Below, piece by piece: positions 1 to 10,587 of a DNA stretch of 64,000 nucleotides (its first letter is position 1; each line of letters begins with the position of its first letter). The translations under genes were made by a program, and so were the position numbers. Location: assembly GCA_008330645.1 (NCBI GenBank), contig VLTN01000044.1, forward strand, positions 62,001 to 126,000, in the 5' to 3' direction. This DNA comes from Cafeteria roenbergensis. Taxonomy: Eukaryota > Sar > Bigyra > Bicosoecida > Cafeteriaceae. Below the pieces are notes generated by a model. That model did not search any database and was not told the origin of the DNA. It saw only the letters and a program-made list of their open reading frames with translations.

Positions 1-3000
1 GGGGCCGCGGGGCCCCGAGTCCGCTCGAGTCCCCGTCGCCAGGCTGCTGCCTCGGCAAGCCCGGCGCGCGCGGGCAGGGCAGCCTCGGGGCCCGACGGCT
101 CTGCTTCTGGCTCTGCTTCTGGCTCTGTTGCCGGCTCTGCCGCGGGGTGGGCGTCGGTCCCATCGTGCGTGGCGCCGCAGCCGGCGGCTTCGGCCGGCAG
201 CAGTGGCCGCGCGATTCGCGACGCGCCGCGTCCCGAGTCGGCGATGCTGTCGGAAGCGGGGCGAATGGCAGCGGCTGCCCTCGCCAGGGGCGCGTGGAGG
301 CCGGCCAAGGGCGCGTCTTCCGCCCTCACGCTGGCAGGAGCCCGTTCGCCTGGGGTGCTGGACGCGCTGTGCGCCGTGGGCGGGAGCGACGCCGCTGCCA
401 TGCTTGGCCCCACGGGCTGCGGTGGTGCGTCGGCCTCCGATGGAACGCTGGCTGCGGCCATGCTCGGCCCAGCTGCGGGCCGTGTCGCTCAGCCGTCGCG
501 CCAGTCGCGCGCCAGCCGCTCTGCTGGCGCCGCTGGCGGGATCCGTCGCCCCGTGAAGGACAATGATGATGACGACGACGACGACGACGACGACTTCAAC
601 GGCTCCGGCCAGGATGCCGAGGACGAGGACCCCGTTGCCCCAGCAGACCCCTCCCCCTCGTCGCCGTCCAGCAGCCGTCCGGAGGCCCGCTCCGTCCGCC
701 TGCCGACCCGCCGCCAGCGCGCGGCTGTCGCCGTCGCCTCGGCGCTGCTCAACGCCTGCCGCACCCGCACCGTGCGCCTCAGGGACGCCGCCGACGCCGA
801 CCTCCTCGTCTCCACCGTGCTCCCCCTGGCGGGCGCCGGGCCAAGCCTCGAGGCTGCCGCCGCCGCCGCCACCCTCGCAGCCCCCGACCTCGGCAGCGGC
901 GCCCTCCTGCTGCCGCGCCGCGTGCGGCTGGCCTGGTCCTCCTCCTCGCCCCTCTCCACCGCGCCAGCCGCACTGGCGTCCGCGCGCCTCGCTGCGATTC
1001 TCCGCGCCGCCGCCGCACCCGGAGCCAGCGCAGCCGTGTTCGGCCCAGCGTCGGCAGGCTGGCTGGCCTCATCGGCAGCCGCCGCGCGCACCCACCCGGC
1101 GCTGGCAGATGCCGATCGTCGCGTGCGCGCCGGCGCAACGCTGCTCGCCGGGGCTGGCATGGACGACACCGCCGCTGCCGCTGCAGCCGTGCATATCTTC
1201 GGCCCAAGCCTCTCAGCCGCGGTCACGCCCGCCACAGCCGCCGCCACAGCCGCCACAGCCACCGTCGCTTCTGCTGCCCGCATGCACCTGCTCGACGGCG
1301 ACGCCGGTGCAGCCGGCTGGCGCGGAGTTGTTACGCCGGCAGAACTTCTCGCCGCGCTCACGGGGGACCACGCCGCTCTCTCCTCGCGCACGCACAAGCG
1401 CCGCGACACCGCATCAGGGGAGTCCGCAGGCCGCGGCGGCAGGGCGGGAAGGCACCCGCACGCCGGTCGCGGTGCGGCCGTTCAACGGGAGGGCAGAGCC
1501 GACGCATCGGACGCCGGCGACGAAGACTCGGAGGCAGCCCTTGCCGTGCCGCTGGTGTGCGGCTGCGGCCACACCCGCGCGCTCGTCACGCTCCCGCGCG
1601 CCGGCGTCCTGGCCGTCGACCTCGCGCCCTCTCACTCCTGCCAGCCGCACCCCGGCCGCAGGGGCGACTCGGCCTCGCACCGCGGCACGCCCAGCGGAGC
1701 CCACGCCCACGCCGTCGCCGGGCCCTCCACTCCCGGCTCTGCCGGTGGCCGAAGCGGCTCTGCCAGCGGCCGCATGCGCGTGCCTGCGCGGTGGAGCGTG
1801 GTGGTGCGCTCGTCCTGTTTCCGCTTCGCGGACGACGAGGCTGGACCGCCCGCCAGCGCTGAGAGTCACCCTGCCGGCGGGAGGGGGCGCGCGGCGGACT
1901 GGCCCGGCTCGAGGCACGGCCCCGCTGGGGTGGCGGGGCACACTGCCGCGGCTGCGCCCTCCCGCGGCGGCGGCAAGCCCGCCTGGGACGAGGCGGTGCG
2001 GCGTGCGGCTATGATGGGGCTGGGCGCGGCGCGGCCAGCCGCGGGACAGCGCCAAGGTGCCGCACGCGCGCACCCCCGGGCCAGTGGCAGCGCCCCCTCG
2101 AATCACGGCCATGCCAGCGCCGGCGGAGCGGATATGCCGCCTGCCGGGGAGGATTGCCGCGAGGACTGGCTGGAGGCGGAGACGGCGCCCGACGCCGACG
2201 CGGCGTGGACCCTGCGCCGCGTGTGGCCGGCCCGCCTGGGGGCGCCCCCGCAGGGCCACGCGGGGGCAGCGCGGCGCTCGCCGGAGCGACAGACGGCCGA
2301 CGGCGGCCCCGCCACCGTCGGCGCCGCCTCCGCCCTGAGCGACGCTGGCCACGACACCGTCTGGTCCTGCACCGTGTGCGGCGCGGCCCTCGCCAGCGTG
2401 CCGGCGTCGGCGGCGGCCGTGGCCCGGGCGGCAGCGGCCGTGTGGGGGTCGGCCCCTTCGCGCTCCTCGCCCCTGCCGTCGCCAGCATCGCGGACTGACT
2501 CGGCGGCGGGCAACCCCACCGGGACGCGGCTGCAGCACGATTCATCGGAAGCAGCCCTCTCCGGCGCTGTCACGGGCCGCGACGACGCAGCAGCCGCCGA
2601 GGCAGCAGCCGCAGCGCGGGCTGCGGCCGGCACCAACCACGGGGCGCCCGCGGATGCCCACGCCGATGACGTCATCGCGTGCCGGCCCGCGCCCCCTGCC
2701 GCGCTCGCGGGATGGCCGGGGCTCGCCGCGGCAGTAGCGGCAGCGTCCGAGCCTGTGCCGTCGTGCATCGCAGCTTTTGCTCAGCCTCCGGCCGCCGGCT
2801 CCACGGGGGAGCCCCCCAGTCGCAGCAGCCGCCGCCCCACCGCGCCAGCGGGGTCTGCGGCGCTGGGTCCGGTTCCGGAGGCCCTAATCGTCATCCCGCT
2901 CCGGCGCCTCGCCCTCGCCCAGGCGCTGCCCCGCCACCGCCGCGCGCGCCCCGGCTCGCGCTCCAGCGGCCCCTCAGACGCCCGCGTTCGGTTCCCGGAC

Positions 3001-6000
3001 ATCAGGGTGGTCCCAGTGCCCACCGGCTCTCTGCCGGGCGTGGAGGGTTCCTCCTCCTCGCTGCCCGCCGGCGAGGCCGACTTCGCTAGCGCATCCGCCA
3101 CTGCCGCCACCGCCACCGGTGGTGCCGGTGCAGCCGCTGCCCTGGGCGGGTCGGGGCCGCGACCCGGCAGGGACGGCGCAGGCTTGGCGCTGACCCAGCC
3201 TAGGTCCCATCACGCGCCAGTCACTCCCGGCGCCACGCCGCCCGGCAGTCCCTCCGTTAGCCAGGCGCTGCCCCCCTGCGCCACCCCCTCCCTGGCGCGC
3301 TGCATCACCCTGGCGATCCGCGAAACCGCCCTGGCAGCCCGGCAGGCCGCCGCCGACCACGCCGGCCTCCGCCTCGCCCTCAAGCGCTCGGCCAGGCGCC
3401 GCCTGCTTGAGGCCGCGGCCCTCTCCGCACTCTCCGATGCTGCGGCATCGGCCTCGGCGCTCACGCGCAAGGCCAAGACCGCGCCGCTGGACACGGCCCT
3501 AGACGCGTCGGCCAAGTCCAAGCTCGCTGCCGCACTTGGCTCCCAGGCCGACAAGCGGTCGGCCACGTCGCCCAGCCCGTCCGGCTCAGCTGGCGCCGCC
3601 GCCCGCCGCTCCTCCGCCTCCTGCGCCTCCTCCGACCTCGACCGCGAGGCGGAGGCTGGCTCGCCCGACGAGGAGCCGACGCTCGAGGCGGGGGATCCCC
3701 ACAGCGACGGCTTCGACACTGACTACGCTGGCGCAGGCGCAGGCGCTGGCTGGGGCGGCGTGTCCTCTCCCGCCGGCGACAGCGTGTGGCCCGCGCTCGG
3801 TCTTGGTGTCGGCCTCGGGTTCTCGCCCGTCAGGTGGGGCACCGAGAGCCCAGCCCGAGCACCGGCCGGGACCTCCGCGAGCCGCAACAGCGGCGCTCCC
3901 GGGAGCGCCAGCGGCACCACCGAGCGCACAGAAGCGGGTGCCAAGGGCGGCAGAGCCGGCCGCAGGAGCGCTCGCACTGGCGCGGCCGACGCGCGCAGAG
4001 CCGCCAAATCGCGCCGCTCCGGCGCGAGCCAGCTTCGTCAATCGTCCATGGCGCTGCTGGGCGAGGCGGCGGCGTCCTCTCACCGGCTGGAGGACGAGCG
4101 ACGCCGCGGCGGAGGCGTCGCTCCCGCCCGGCCTGGCGCAGGTCTGCGGCGCGCAGCCGACCGCGCCGGCGGCGGCATCGCGCCCCGCGCCCTCGCCCAG
4201 CGCATGGGAGCGGCCGACGACGGCTTTGGCTCGTACGGGGAGGACGCGAACGACGGCGGCCGCCGGGCGGGCGGCGCAACCGACGACGAGGCCGACGCTG
4301 ACGATCTGGCCGCCGCGGGCATGGTCGGGGCTGGGAAGATCACCCCTGCGGCGGCAGCAGCTGCCGCAGGCGGTGGCGGGCGCCGCGGGGGCGGCTTCGC
4401 AACGGGCTGGATTGCAGCCAGGGCGGCCCGCGGCCAGCCCGCCCGAGCGGCGTCCGCGGCCGGCAGAGCCCGCTCGCAGCGTGCGGGAGCCAACGGATTG
4501 CCGTCGGCGGCGGCGGCGGCGGCGGCAGGGCTGGACGCTTCTTCAGGCCGGTGGCGCGGCCGCGCCCCTGGCAGGGCGGGCTCCACGGACGGCAGCAGCA
4601 ACGAAGCCGACACCGAGTCCCGCGGTTTCGGAGCCGCCGCCTCGTCAGACGATGGTCTCGGCCTGATGACCCCGACGCCGCAGCGGCAGCAGCTGCGCCA
4701 GCACCTCCACCGCCGCGGCCACTCTCTCTCGTCTCACCCCCTCACAGCGGGCGGTGGCGCCGCGCAAAGCAGCGCTCCCCAACTGCGCGGCCGCACCGCC
4801 ACTGCCGCCCCCGCAGCCGCAGCCGCTGCCGCTGCCGCTGCGTCCGGGCAGCCACCGCGCGGGGCATCCGCCTCCGTGGCCGGATCCCGTGGCTCCAGCG
4901 GCCTCGCTGGGTCTCTGGCAGTGCTGGCATTCGCCCGATCCTCGGCCGTGGCGTCCCGCGCGGGCCGGAGCAGCAGCAGCAGGGGGTCCAACGCCCCCGC
5001 AGTGCCTTTCAGCGCCGGCAGAGCCGGGAAGGACGGCGCCGGGGGCCGCGGGCCGCTGCAGGCGCCTGCTGACGGCTACCAGGATCTCTATCGCCAGCGG
5101 GACAGCGAGGCCCCCCTCGCAACGGCGTCGCCCTGGCACGCCCGATCGGCATCCGCCTCAGCTGCCGCCAGACCCGCCTTCGCCAGCGCGGGCACGGCGG
5201 GGGGCGCCATGGGTCTCGGCCGCGCTCCGCTCACTCCGCAGCCAGGCGACCTCGTCGGAGCCCGGCACTTCGTGTCTGGCCCCGCCGCCTCGGCCGACGC
5301 CGCTGCCACGGGCGACGCGGAAGACGTGTCGCGAATGCCGCTGCGGTCAGCTGACCTCCTGGCAGCCTCAGCGGCGCACCCCAGCGGCAGCCGCAACAGG
5401 GCGGTGGGTGCCGCCCTCGCCCGCGCCGCGTCAGGCTCGGACTGGCAGGCGGCCGTGGACGGCGCCGAGTCGGTCGAGCCCGACTGTGACAGCTGGGACG
5501 GTGACAGCCACGCAGGCGGGCTGCGAGCGGCGGCAGCCCACGCCAGCGCAGGCGGCGAGCTCGCAGCGGCCTGGCGGCAGGCGCGCCGGACGGCGGAGGG
5601 CATCCGCGACCACCCGCTCGCGTACTCGGCCGCAGGCTCGGCGGCACCCACCTACCGTGGCGAGCTGGAGGCGGCGATGCTGCGCGTGGCTGATATGGGG
5701 CGCCGCGCCGACGGCGACGACGCCGCCACCGTTCTCACGGACGCCACGCACGACCCGCGCTCCTCGCGCTGGGGCTCTGCCAGCGAAGTGTCGTGGCAGC
5801 GCAGGCCCTCTGCCGCCGCCCTCTCCGCCTACCCGGCAGGGCTGGGCGCCGCCGTGCCCGTGCGCGTGCCTGCGGCCAGCGGAGCTCATCGATCGCTCAG
5901 CGCAGCCGCCGCCGCTGCGGGCAGCCGTCTCAACCCGCGGGCCGACGGCGGGCTGCGAGCGCTCGGGGGCCCCGGGTCGACTTCGGCAGAGCTCGCAGTG

Positions 6001-7884
6001 CGCGCCCAGGCCCTCGCCGCCGCAGGGCTTGGCCCAAGCGCGGACCTTAGCGGGTCGGCGGCTGCAGCGGCGGCTTCCGCCGCGGCGGCCTCCGCCTCTG
6101 CTGCTGCCCGCGCGGCCGCCTCCCACCCCCGTCCGGGAGCCCGAGCGGAACGCGGCCACGTCACCCGCAACAGCGGCGTTGAGTCGACCGCCGGCCAAAT
6201 CTTCGGCCGTTCCGGCCGCGCGCAGGCCGTGGGGGCCCCTAGCGTCCTCAGCGACGTGCTGCCAGACGGCGCCTTCAGCGTGGGCACGGGAACCAGCACG
6301 ACGGCCGACGCTGCCCGGCGCCGGCCGGCTGACCTCGCCGCCGCAACGCCGCCCCGCGACCCGTCGCGGCTCGACAGCCGCTGGTCGCCGCAACCAGGTG
6401 TCTCCGGCCACTCCACCGCCTGGCAGCCGCGCTCCGCCCGCCTCGCTGACGGCGTGGCCGGCCTCTCCTCCATCGTGCCGCCGGCGCCCACCGTGTCGCC
6501 CTCTGCCTGGTGGGAGGCTGCCGAAACGGACCGGCCCCGCTACGCGGCAGCGGCGTCCCTCCGTGCGCCGTCGGCGCCCCCCCCGCGCCGCGCCTTCGCC
6601 ACCTCCTTGTCCCCCCTGGCGGAGTCTGCCTGGGAACGCGCGGCCCCGGCCCTCGCCCCGTCCTCCCGCCGTTCCCCGGGCTCGGGCGCCGATACTCCTC
6701 CCACCGCTGCCCAGGCACCGTCGGCCGCCGGCTCGGACTCCCCTCTGCCCGGGCCATCCTCCCCGGCAGCCTCCCCGTCGGCGCCAGCGTCGGTGTCGTC
6801 AGCCTCCTCGGCCCTCCGCGGCGGAGCCGACGTCCGGGCCATGTCATCCCGGCGCCGGGGCGTGCACTCGACGGTCTCGCAAGGCAGGCACCCGGCCCAC
6901 CCGGACCACGCGGGCGTGTCGCAGCTGAGGCCGACAACGGGCTCGGCCAGATCGCACATTGCTGGGCGCGCTCAGCCCTCCTCGGGGGCGGCCGCTGCTG
7001 CTGCTGCTTCTGCTGCAGGGCAGTCCGGGTCCCCGATTGCTGCGAGGAGGGCGCCCTCTGCCGCGTGGCAGGCTCGCCTGCTGTCTGCGGATCCCGCGGC
7101 CGCGGCCTCCGACCCCGTCCTTGCCGCCCGCGCCGGCTCGCCCGCCCCTGCCAGTGCGACGTCGCGCGCCGCATCCTCTGCGGCGGCTGCCTCCCTCTCA
7201 GGCCGCACCGGCCCTCGTTCGGCCGGTGATGCCTCTGCTGGGCGCGTGTCGCGGCGGCCTGAGCGGCGGCGGCCCAAGGCGCCTGCGCCGCCCCCGCACG
7301 CCGGCGTGCCCTCCCTGGCGGGCTCCTCGCAGGCGTCTGCCGCGACCATCGGGTCTCAGTCTCCGTCTCGGGGCCATGCTGCTGGCGCCGGCGCTGCGGC
7401 CTCCAACGGGGTTGCTTCATCGCGAAGCGACGGCTCCGAGCCGGCCGCGTCCGCTGACGCGCTGGCAGCGGCGGTGGCTGCAGCGGCCGGCCCTGGAGCA
7501 GTGCCGGGGCACCCGGCTGCAGCAGAGAGCCATCACCGCGCCTCCAACGGTCGGTCGCTGCATGGAAACGGCTCGGCTCGTGGCGCCGCGAGCGCGTCGC
7601 AGAACGGGCAAAGCAAGGCCCGCGTTCCCGACGCAGCGCGCCGGCTGGCTGGCACCTCGGGCGTTGCTGCGGCCGGGCCGCACACGCGGCCCAGTGACTC
7701 TGATGTGCGGCCTCGGGTTGCGACCGAACCCAAGACTGGCAGCGTGGACGTCGAAGCAGCCCTTCACCGCTCGCCATCGGGAGCGCAGCACCGCGATGCC
7801 ATCGACGCCTCCCTGCTGGGCGAGGAGCGCGCTGAGGCGTTCCGGCGACTGCAGGCGAGTCTCGGTGACAAGCGGACCGACTGA
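1..7884 (+). CDS. Giant low-complexity hypothetical protein, 5' end outside the window
   Basis: The frame is open from base 1 to a TGA at 7882-7884, giving 2627 residues with no credible start, so the gene begins to the left of the window. The first in-frame ATG is at 244. The protein is dominated by Ala, Ser, Gly, Arg and Pro and is probably mostly disordered. An aspartate run encoded by repeated GAC codons lies at 562-592. A more ordered, helix-rich stretch follows at about residues 235-450. Two short cysteine motifs, CGCGH near residue 520 and a CxxC (WSCTVCGAAL) near 787, could bind zinc, but they do not match a zinc-finger family I recognise. The last 40 residues look folded and charged. 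No transmembrane segment or enzyme motif was seen. I do not recognise the family and assign no function. The gene ends tail-to-tail with the next gene. Confidence 0.75.
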   Translation, partial: GAAGPRVRSSPRRQAAASASPARAGRAASGPDGSASGSASGSVAGSAAGWASVPSCVAPQPAASAGSSGRAIRDAPRPESAMLSEAGRMAAAALARGAWRPAKGASSALTLAGARSPGVLDALCAVGGSDAAAMLGPTGCGGASASDGTLAAAMLGPAAGRVAQPSRQSRASRSAGAAGGIRRPVKDNDDDDDDDDDDFNGSGQDAEDEDPVAPADPSPSSPSSSRPEARSVRLPTRRQRAAVAVASALLNACRTRTVRLRDAADADLLVSTVLPLAGAGPSLEAAAAAATLAAPDLGSGALLLPRRVRLAWSSSSPLSTAPAALASARLAAILRAAAAPGASAAVFGPASAGWLASSAAAARTHPALADADRRVRAGATLLAGAGMDDTAAAAAAVHIFGPSLSAAVTPATAAATAATATVASAARMHLLDGDAGAAGWRGVVTPAELLAALTGDHAALSSRTHKRRDTASGESAGRGGRAGRHPHAGRGAAVQREGRADASDAGDEDSEAALAVPLVCGCGHTRALVTLPRAGVLAVDLAPSHSCQPHPGRRGDSASHRGTPSGAHAHAVAGPSTPGSAGGRSGSASGRMRVPARWSVVVRSSCFRFADDEAGPPASAESHPAGGRGRAADWPGSRHGPAGVAGHTAAAAPSRGGGKPAWDEAVRRAAMMGLGAARPAAGQRQGAARAHPRASGSAPSNHGHASAGGADMPPAGEDCREDWLEAETAPDADAAWTLRRVWPARLGAPPQGHAGAARRSPERQTADGGPATVGAASALSDAGHDTVWSCTVCGAALASVPASAAAVARAAAAVWGSAPSRSSPLPSPASRTDSAAGNPTGTRLQHDSSEAALSGAVTGRDDAAAAEAAAAARAAAGTNHGAPADAHADDVIACRPAPPAALAGWPGLAAAVAAASEPVPSCIAAFAQPPAAGSTGEPPSRSSRRPTAPAGSAALGPVPEALIVIPLRRLALAQALPRHRRARPGSRSSGPSDARVRFPDIRVVPVPTGSLPGVEGSSSSLPAGEADFASASATAATATGGAGAAAALGGSGPRPGRDGAGLALTQPRSHHAPVTPGATPPGSPSVSQALPPCATPSLARCITLAIRETALAARQAAADHAGLRLALKRSARRRLLEAAALSALSDAAASASALTRKAKTAPLDTALDASAKSKLAAALGSQADKRSATSPSPSGSAGAAARRSSASCASSDLDREAEAGSPDEEPTLEAGDPHSDGFDTDYAGAGAGAGWGGVSSPAGDSVWPALGLGVGLGFSPVRWGTESPARAPAGTSASRNSGAPGSASGTTERTEAGAKGGRAGRRSARTGAADARRAAKSRRSGASQLRQSSMALLGEAAASSHRLEDERRRGGGVAPARPGAGLRRAADRAGGGIAPRALAQRMGAADDGFGSYGEDANDGGRRAGGATDDEADADDLAAAGMVGAGKITPAAAAAAAGGGGRRGGGFATGWIAARAARGQPARAASAAGRARSQRAGANGLPSAAAAAAAGLDASSGRWRGRAPGRAGSTDGSSNEADTESRGFGAAASSDDGLGLMTPTPQRQQLRQHLHRRGHSLSSHPLTAGGGAAQSSAPQLRGRTATAAPAAAAAAAAAASGQPPRGASASVAGSRGSSGLAGSLAVLAFARSSAVASRAGRSSSSRGSNAPAVPFSAGRAGKDGAGGRGPLQAPADGYQDLYRQRDSEAPLATASPWHARSASASAAARPAFASAGTAGGAMGLGRAPLTPQPGDLVGARHFVSGPAASADAAATGDAEDVSRMPLRSADLLAASAAHPSGSRNRAVGAALARAASGSDWQAAVDGAESVEPDCDSWDGDSHAGGLRAAAAHASAGGELAAAWRQARRTAEGIRDHPLAYSAAGSAAPTYRGELEAAMLRVADMGRRADGDDAATVLTDATHDPRSSRWGSASEVSWQRRPSAAALSAYPAGLGAAVPVRVPAASGAHRSLSAAAAAAGSRLNPRADGGLRALGGPGSTSAELAVRAQALAAAGLGPSADLSGSAAAAAASAAAASASAAARAAASHPRPGARAERGHVTRNSGVESTAGQIFGRSGRAQAVGAPSVLSDVLPDGAFSVGTGTSTTADAARRRPADLAAATPPRDPSRLDSRWSPQPGVSGHSTAWQPRSARLADGVAGLSSIVPPAPTVSPSAWWEAAETDRPRYAAAASLRAPSAPPPRRAFATSLSPLAESAWERAAPALAPSSRRSPGSGADTPPTAAQAPSAAGSDSPLPGPSSPAASPSAPASVSSASSALRGGADVRAMSSRRRGVHSTVSQGRHPAHPDHAGVSQLRPTTGSARSHIAGRAQPSSGAAAAAAASAAGQSGSPIAARRAPSAAWQARLLSADPAAAASDPVLAARAGSPAPASATSRAASSAAAASLSGRTGPRSAGDASAGRVSRRPERRRPKAPAPPPHAGVPSLAGSSQASAATIGSQSPSRGHAAGAGAAASNGVASSRSDGSEPAASADALAAAVAAAAGPGAVPGHPAAAESHHRASNGRSLHGNGSARGAASASQNGQSKARVPDAARRLAGTSGVAAAGPHTRPSDSDVRPRVATEPKTGSVDVEAALHRSPSGAQHRDAIDASLLGEERAEAFRRLQASLGDKRTD

Positions 7885-8230
7885 CTTGCGAGCTCACTGT
7901 GAAGCAATGTGCTGTCGACTGTATGTATGCGCGCCGCCTTGCCCTTCAGATTGAGGCTTGCTCGTTTGAACATCGCGCAAGTCATTAGTCGCGTGATGCG
8001 CAGCCACGGGGTCACGGAACTGTTCAAAGAGCCAACACACAACCTGGCCACTCGCGCGCAAGCAGTCGACTGCGTTCGCCACCGACCACCAAGCCAGTCG
8101 TGTCCCGCTTGAGCTCCCGCCAGACGCAAGCCGCAGTCGAAGCGTGCGCATCTCACACATTTCAGTCCTCGCAATGGCTGCCATGCGATTCGTGCAAGCC
8201 TGTGAACGGAGACGGTAGACAGTCGTAAAA
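7885..8230. other. Convergent intergenic spacer
   Basis: These 346 bp separate the stop codons of two genes that converge on it. The sequence is less GC-rich than the flanking coding DNA and has no sustained codon structure. It should contain both 3' untranslated regions. I saw no AATAAA signal or other recognisable element. Confidence 0.5.
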
Positions 8231-10324
8231 TCAAGCAAAATCGTCCATGCGCATCACCTTGCTCCCGGCGGACTGCTCGCTGGAGTTGCCATCGGAGTCA
8301 GAACCGTCACCGCAGTCAGCGTCGTCATCGGAGTCATCGGAGTCAGCGTCGTCGTCGCGGCGGCGCTTCTGCGCCCGAGTGCTTGCAGGCGACGCAGCCG
8401 ACGACGCCCTTGAAGACATGCTGTCTTGGTCGCGGGGGCCTTGGTTTTCGACTCCGAATCGCGGCAGCAGGCTGCCGGTGTGGTCGCGAAAATGCCACTT
8501 GGCAGCGTTGCGCGACTGCCGAGGAAGAGCGGTGGAGCCCACCAGTTCATCGGCCTCAGCGCGCACTCGCTCCTCCTGCAAGTCCCCGACGTTGCTGGAG
8601 TCGACCGAGTCACAGTCCCCGTCGCCGTCCTCCTCTGCAGCAGAGGAATCATCGTCCCAGTCGTCACTGCTGGCTCCGTCAGCTGGCACGGGGGAGAGTG
8701 TCACAGAGCGTGCGCCTTCAAATCGTGCGCTGGGAATGCGCCCTGTGAGCGCATGAAGGGCCTCCTGAAGGGCGGCACCGAGGGCAGGGTTGCGGGAGCT
8801 TGCAGCGGCTGCACACGCTGTTCCGGCTTGGGGACCAGCAGCGGGAGACACACGAGGCAAACCGCGACCCTGACCCGTCCCTGCCAGAAACTCCGCCACG
8901 GCACGGGCAGCCTCCTCGGCCAGGTTGTGGGTGGGGATCGAATGCGGCTGGACACAAGCTGTCGGCTGCTCGCAAGCCGCGGGCGATGCAGGGCCGGCGG
9001 GTGAGATCGACGTGCTCCGCGCAGCTGCCAATCCCGCGGCTGCGGCGGCAGTCGCAAGGTCGACGTCACCAGTTGCGGCCGCTTCTAGGCCTGCGGCGGA
9101 CAAGCTGTCCCAAGATGGGGAGGGGCACAGGGCAGCATTCCCAGAAGACACAGAAGGAGAAGCTGCGGCCCCAGAGCTCGCTGCTGCTGCGAGTGCGGAT
9201 GCTGCTGCTGCAGCAAATTCTTCTTCTGCGGCGCGTACAACTCGCTCCGCTGCTTCAGCTGCTGTTGCTTCTGCTGCTCCTGTTGCTGCTGGGTCGGCTG
9301 CTGCCAAGGTTGCCTCGTGTGCTGCTGCTGCTGCCTCTGCTGAAGCGTCGACTGCTGCCACGGCCCTCGCGAATACAGCCGCTTCATCATCGGCTGCTTC
9401 GTCAGCGGCTGCTGCTTCAGCGGCTGGGTCCGCGGAGGCTGGAGAGTCTGCTGTTTGGCGCTCGACGGCAAGACTTACCCAGGCTGGGATCGCGTCTTGT
9501 CGTGGGCTTCGCCACGCAACCTCATACGGACACCAGTCGTCGCCAGACCTCATCGCAAGGCGGAGAGCCACGGCCTGCGCCATTTCACGCCCGTTGGAAA
9601 AGCCCGCGAATCTCGCCCTTCGGCTGACCCAAGGGTGCCGCACGACGTTCACCAGGCCGAATGCTCCACGGCGGATGGCGTCCTGGCAAAGCATTCGTTG
9701 CAGCAGATCTTCAACCCCGTGGGAACGGGGACGGCTCTCGACCAGATCCGGAATGTCCCTCGTCGAGCCTTCGAACGGTGGAATCGGCTTTGCTGGACAT
9801 GGCAACTCCCCAGTCGCCGGGTCAAGGGACACAGTTTGATTGGTGTTGGTCAGGAGCCGGAACAGCAGGCAGCCGAGTTCGAAAACGAGGGCGGAGTCGC
9901 CAATGCCAGGGCAGCGTGCCTTGTCCTCGGGCGCAACTGCCGGGGCCTGCTTGCTGAGGCTGTGGTCGTAGACTAGCAAGCCTGGCCACTCCGCGCCCAT
10001 GTATTTCCGCTGCCTGCGTAACCATTCCTCTGTGTATGGCCTGGCCTTCAGCGCCTCGGCACGACACGAGCCTATCCGGTCAACTGCCTTCGCCAGCTCA
10101 CTCCACAGTTCGACGGGCCGAGTTCGCACCCTGAAGCACTCGACAGAGCCTCGCACGCGGCCTGCCAAGGATGCCCCGCGCTCCCCGGCTCGCCCCTTGA
10201 AGCCAACGAGTTGCAGCAACGCCATCAGAAACAAGGCCCCGACGAAGGGCTCCGAAAGGAACTGGCGGGCCTTTTGGATCACAATGAGCAGGTCGGCAAG
10301 CGAAATGGTGGGGTCGTCAGCCAT
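8231..10324 (-). CDS. Kinase C-lobe-like protein with degraded catalytic motifs (paralogue A)
   Basis: This 697-residue ORF has an ATG at 10324-10322 and a TGA at 8233-8231. Its first 240 residues follow the order of a protein-kinase C-lobe. A hinge-like SLADLL is at residues 8-13 and an alphaE-like hydrophobic helix at about 28-42. YDHSLSK at 119-125 stands where DFG-LSK is expected, APE is at 131-133, a subdomain IX-like VFELGCLLFRLLT at 147-159, and DLLQRML to HPW at 206-232. HRD and DFG are not intact and there is no N-lobe with a VAIK lysine, so catalysis is unlikely. The remainder is alanine-rich low complexity. It ends in an acidic tail with a KRRRDDD cluster that could be a nuclear signal. 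It lies in tandem with a diverged paralogue upstream. Kinase-like ancestry is inferred from motif order, not from a search. An unrecognised upstream exon could supply an N-lobe. Confidence 0.7.
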   Translation of the reverse strand: MADDPTISLADLLIVIQKARQFLSEPFVGALFLMALLQLVGFKGRAGERGASLAGRVRGSVECFRVRTRPVELWSELAKAVDRIGSCRAEALKARPYTEEWLRRQRKYMGAEWPGLLVYDHSLSKQAPAVAPEDKARCPGIGDSALVFELGCLLFRLLTNTNQTVSLDPATGELPCPAKPIPPFEGSTRDIPDLVESRPRSHGVEDLLQRMLCQDAIRRGAFGLVNVVRHPWVSRRARFAGFSNGREMAQAVALRLAMRSGDDWCPYEVAWRSPRQDAIPAWVSLAVERQTADSPASADPAAEAAAADEAADDEAAVFARAVAAVDASAEAAAAAHEATLAAADPAATGAAEATAAEAAERVVRAAEEEFAAAAASALAAAASSGAAASPSVSSGNAALCPSPSWDSLSAAGLEAAATGDVDLATAAAAAGLAAARSTSISPAGPASPAACEQPTACVQPHSIPTHNLAEEAARAVAEFLAGTGQGRGLPRVSPAAGPQAGTACAAAASSRNPALGAALQEALHALTGRIPSARFEGARSVTLSPVPADGASSDDWDDDSSAAEEDGDGDCDSVDSSNVGDLQEERVRAEADELVGSTALPRQSRNAAKWHFRDHTGSLLPRFGVENQGPRDQDSMSSRASSAASPASTRAQKRRRDDDADSDDSDDDADCGDGSDSDGNSSEQSAGSKVMRMDDFA
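9170..9460 (-). repeat. Imperfect GCN trinucleotide tract coding poly-alanine
   Basis: On the plus strand this reads as interrupted GCT/CTG triplets. In the coding minus strand it gives alternating Ala, Glu and Thr, including runs such as AEAAAAAHEA. It lies in the disordered middle of the kinase-like paralogue A and is probably length-variable. Confidence 0.6.
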
Positions 10325-10587
10325 GCCTGGGGTTCAGGCAGTCGACGCGACGGCGGGTTGGCGCCGCAGGCGTCAAGAGTGCACATCTGCGAACCGTCGC
10401 GGGCTGCCACGGGCGGCTCTGCCCAGTGAGAATCCGCCCCTCCCGGACGACTGGCTGGGGCCCGGCGACACATGAAGACCCCAGACGCTCTCGTGGATCG
10501 CCAGCATACCAGGAGGTGGGGCGGCGACTGCCTTGCTGGCTCGGAAACAACGAAACATGCGCAAGGTGCGTTTAGCCAACGAGCTCT

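Noticed and set aside
4754-6928. 724-residue plus-strand open frame and the 540-residue minus frame at 6275-7897
   Set aside because: They are shadow frames of the low-complexity gene at 1-7884, rich in Arg/Pro as expected from GC-rich out-of-frame translation. The main frame is longer and has the better-balanced composition, but the choice is less certain here than elsewhere.
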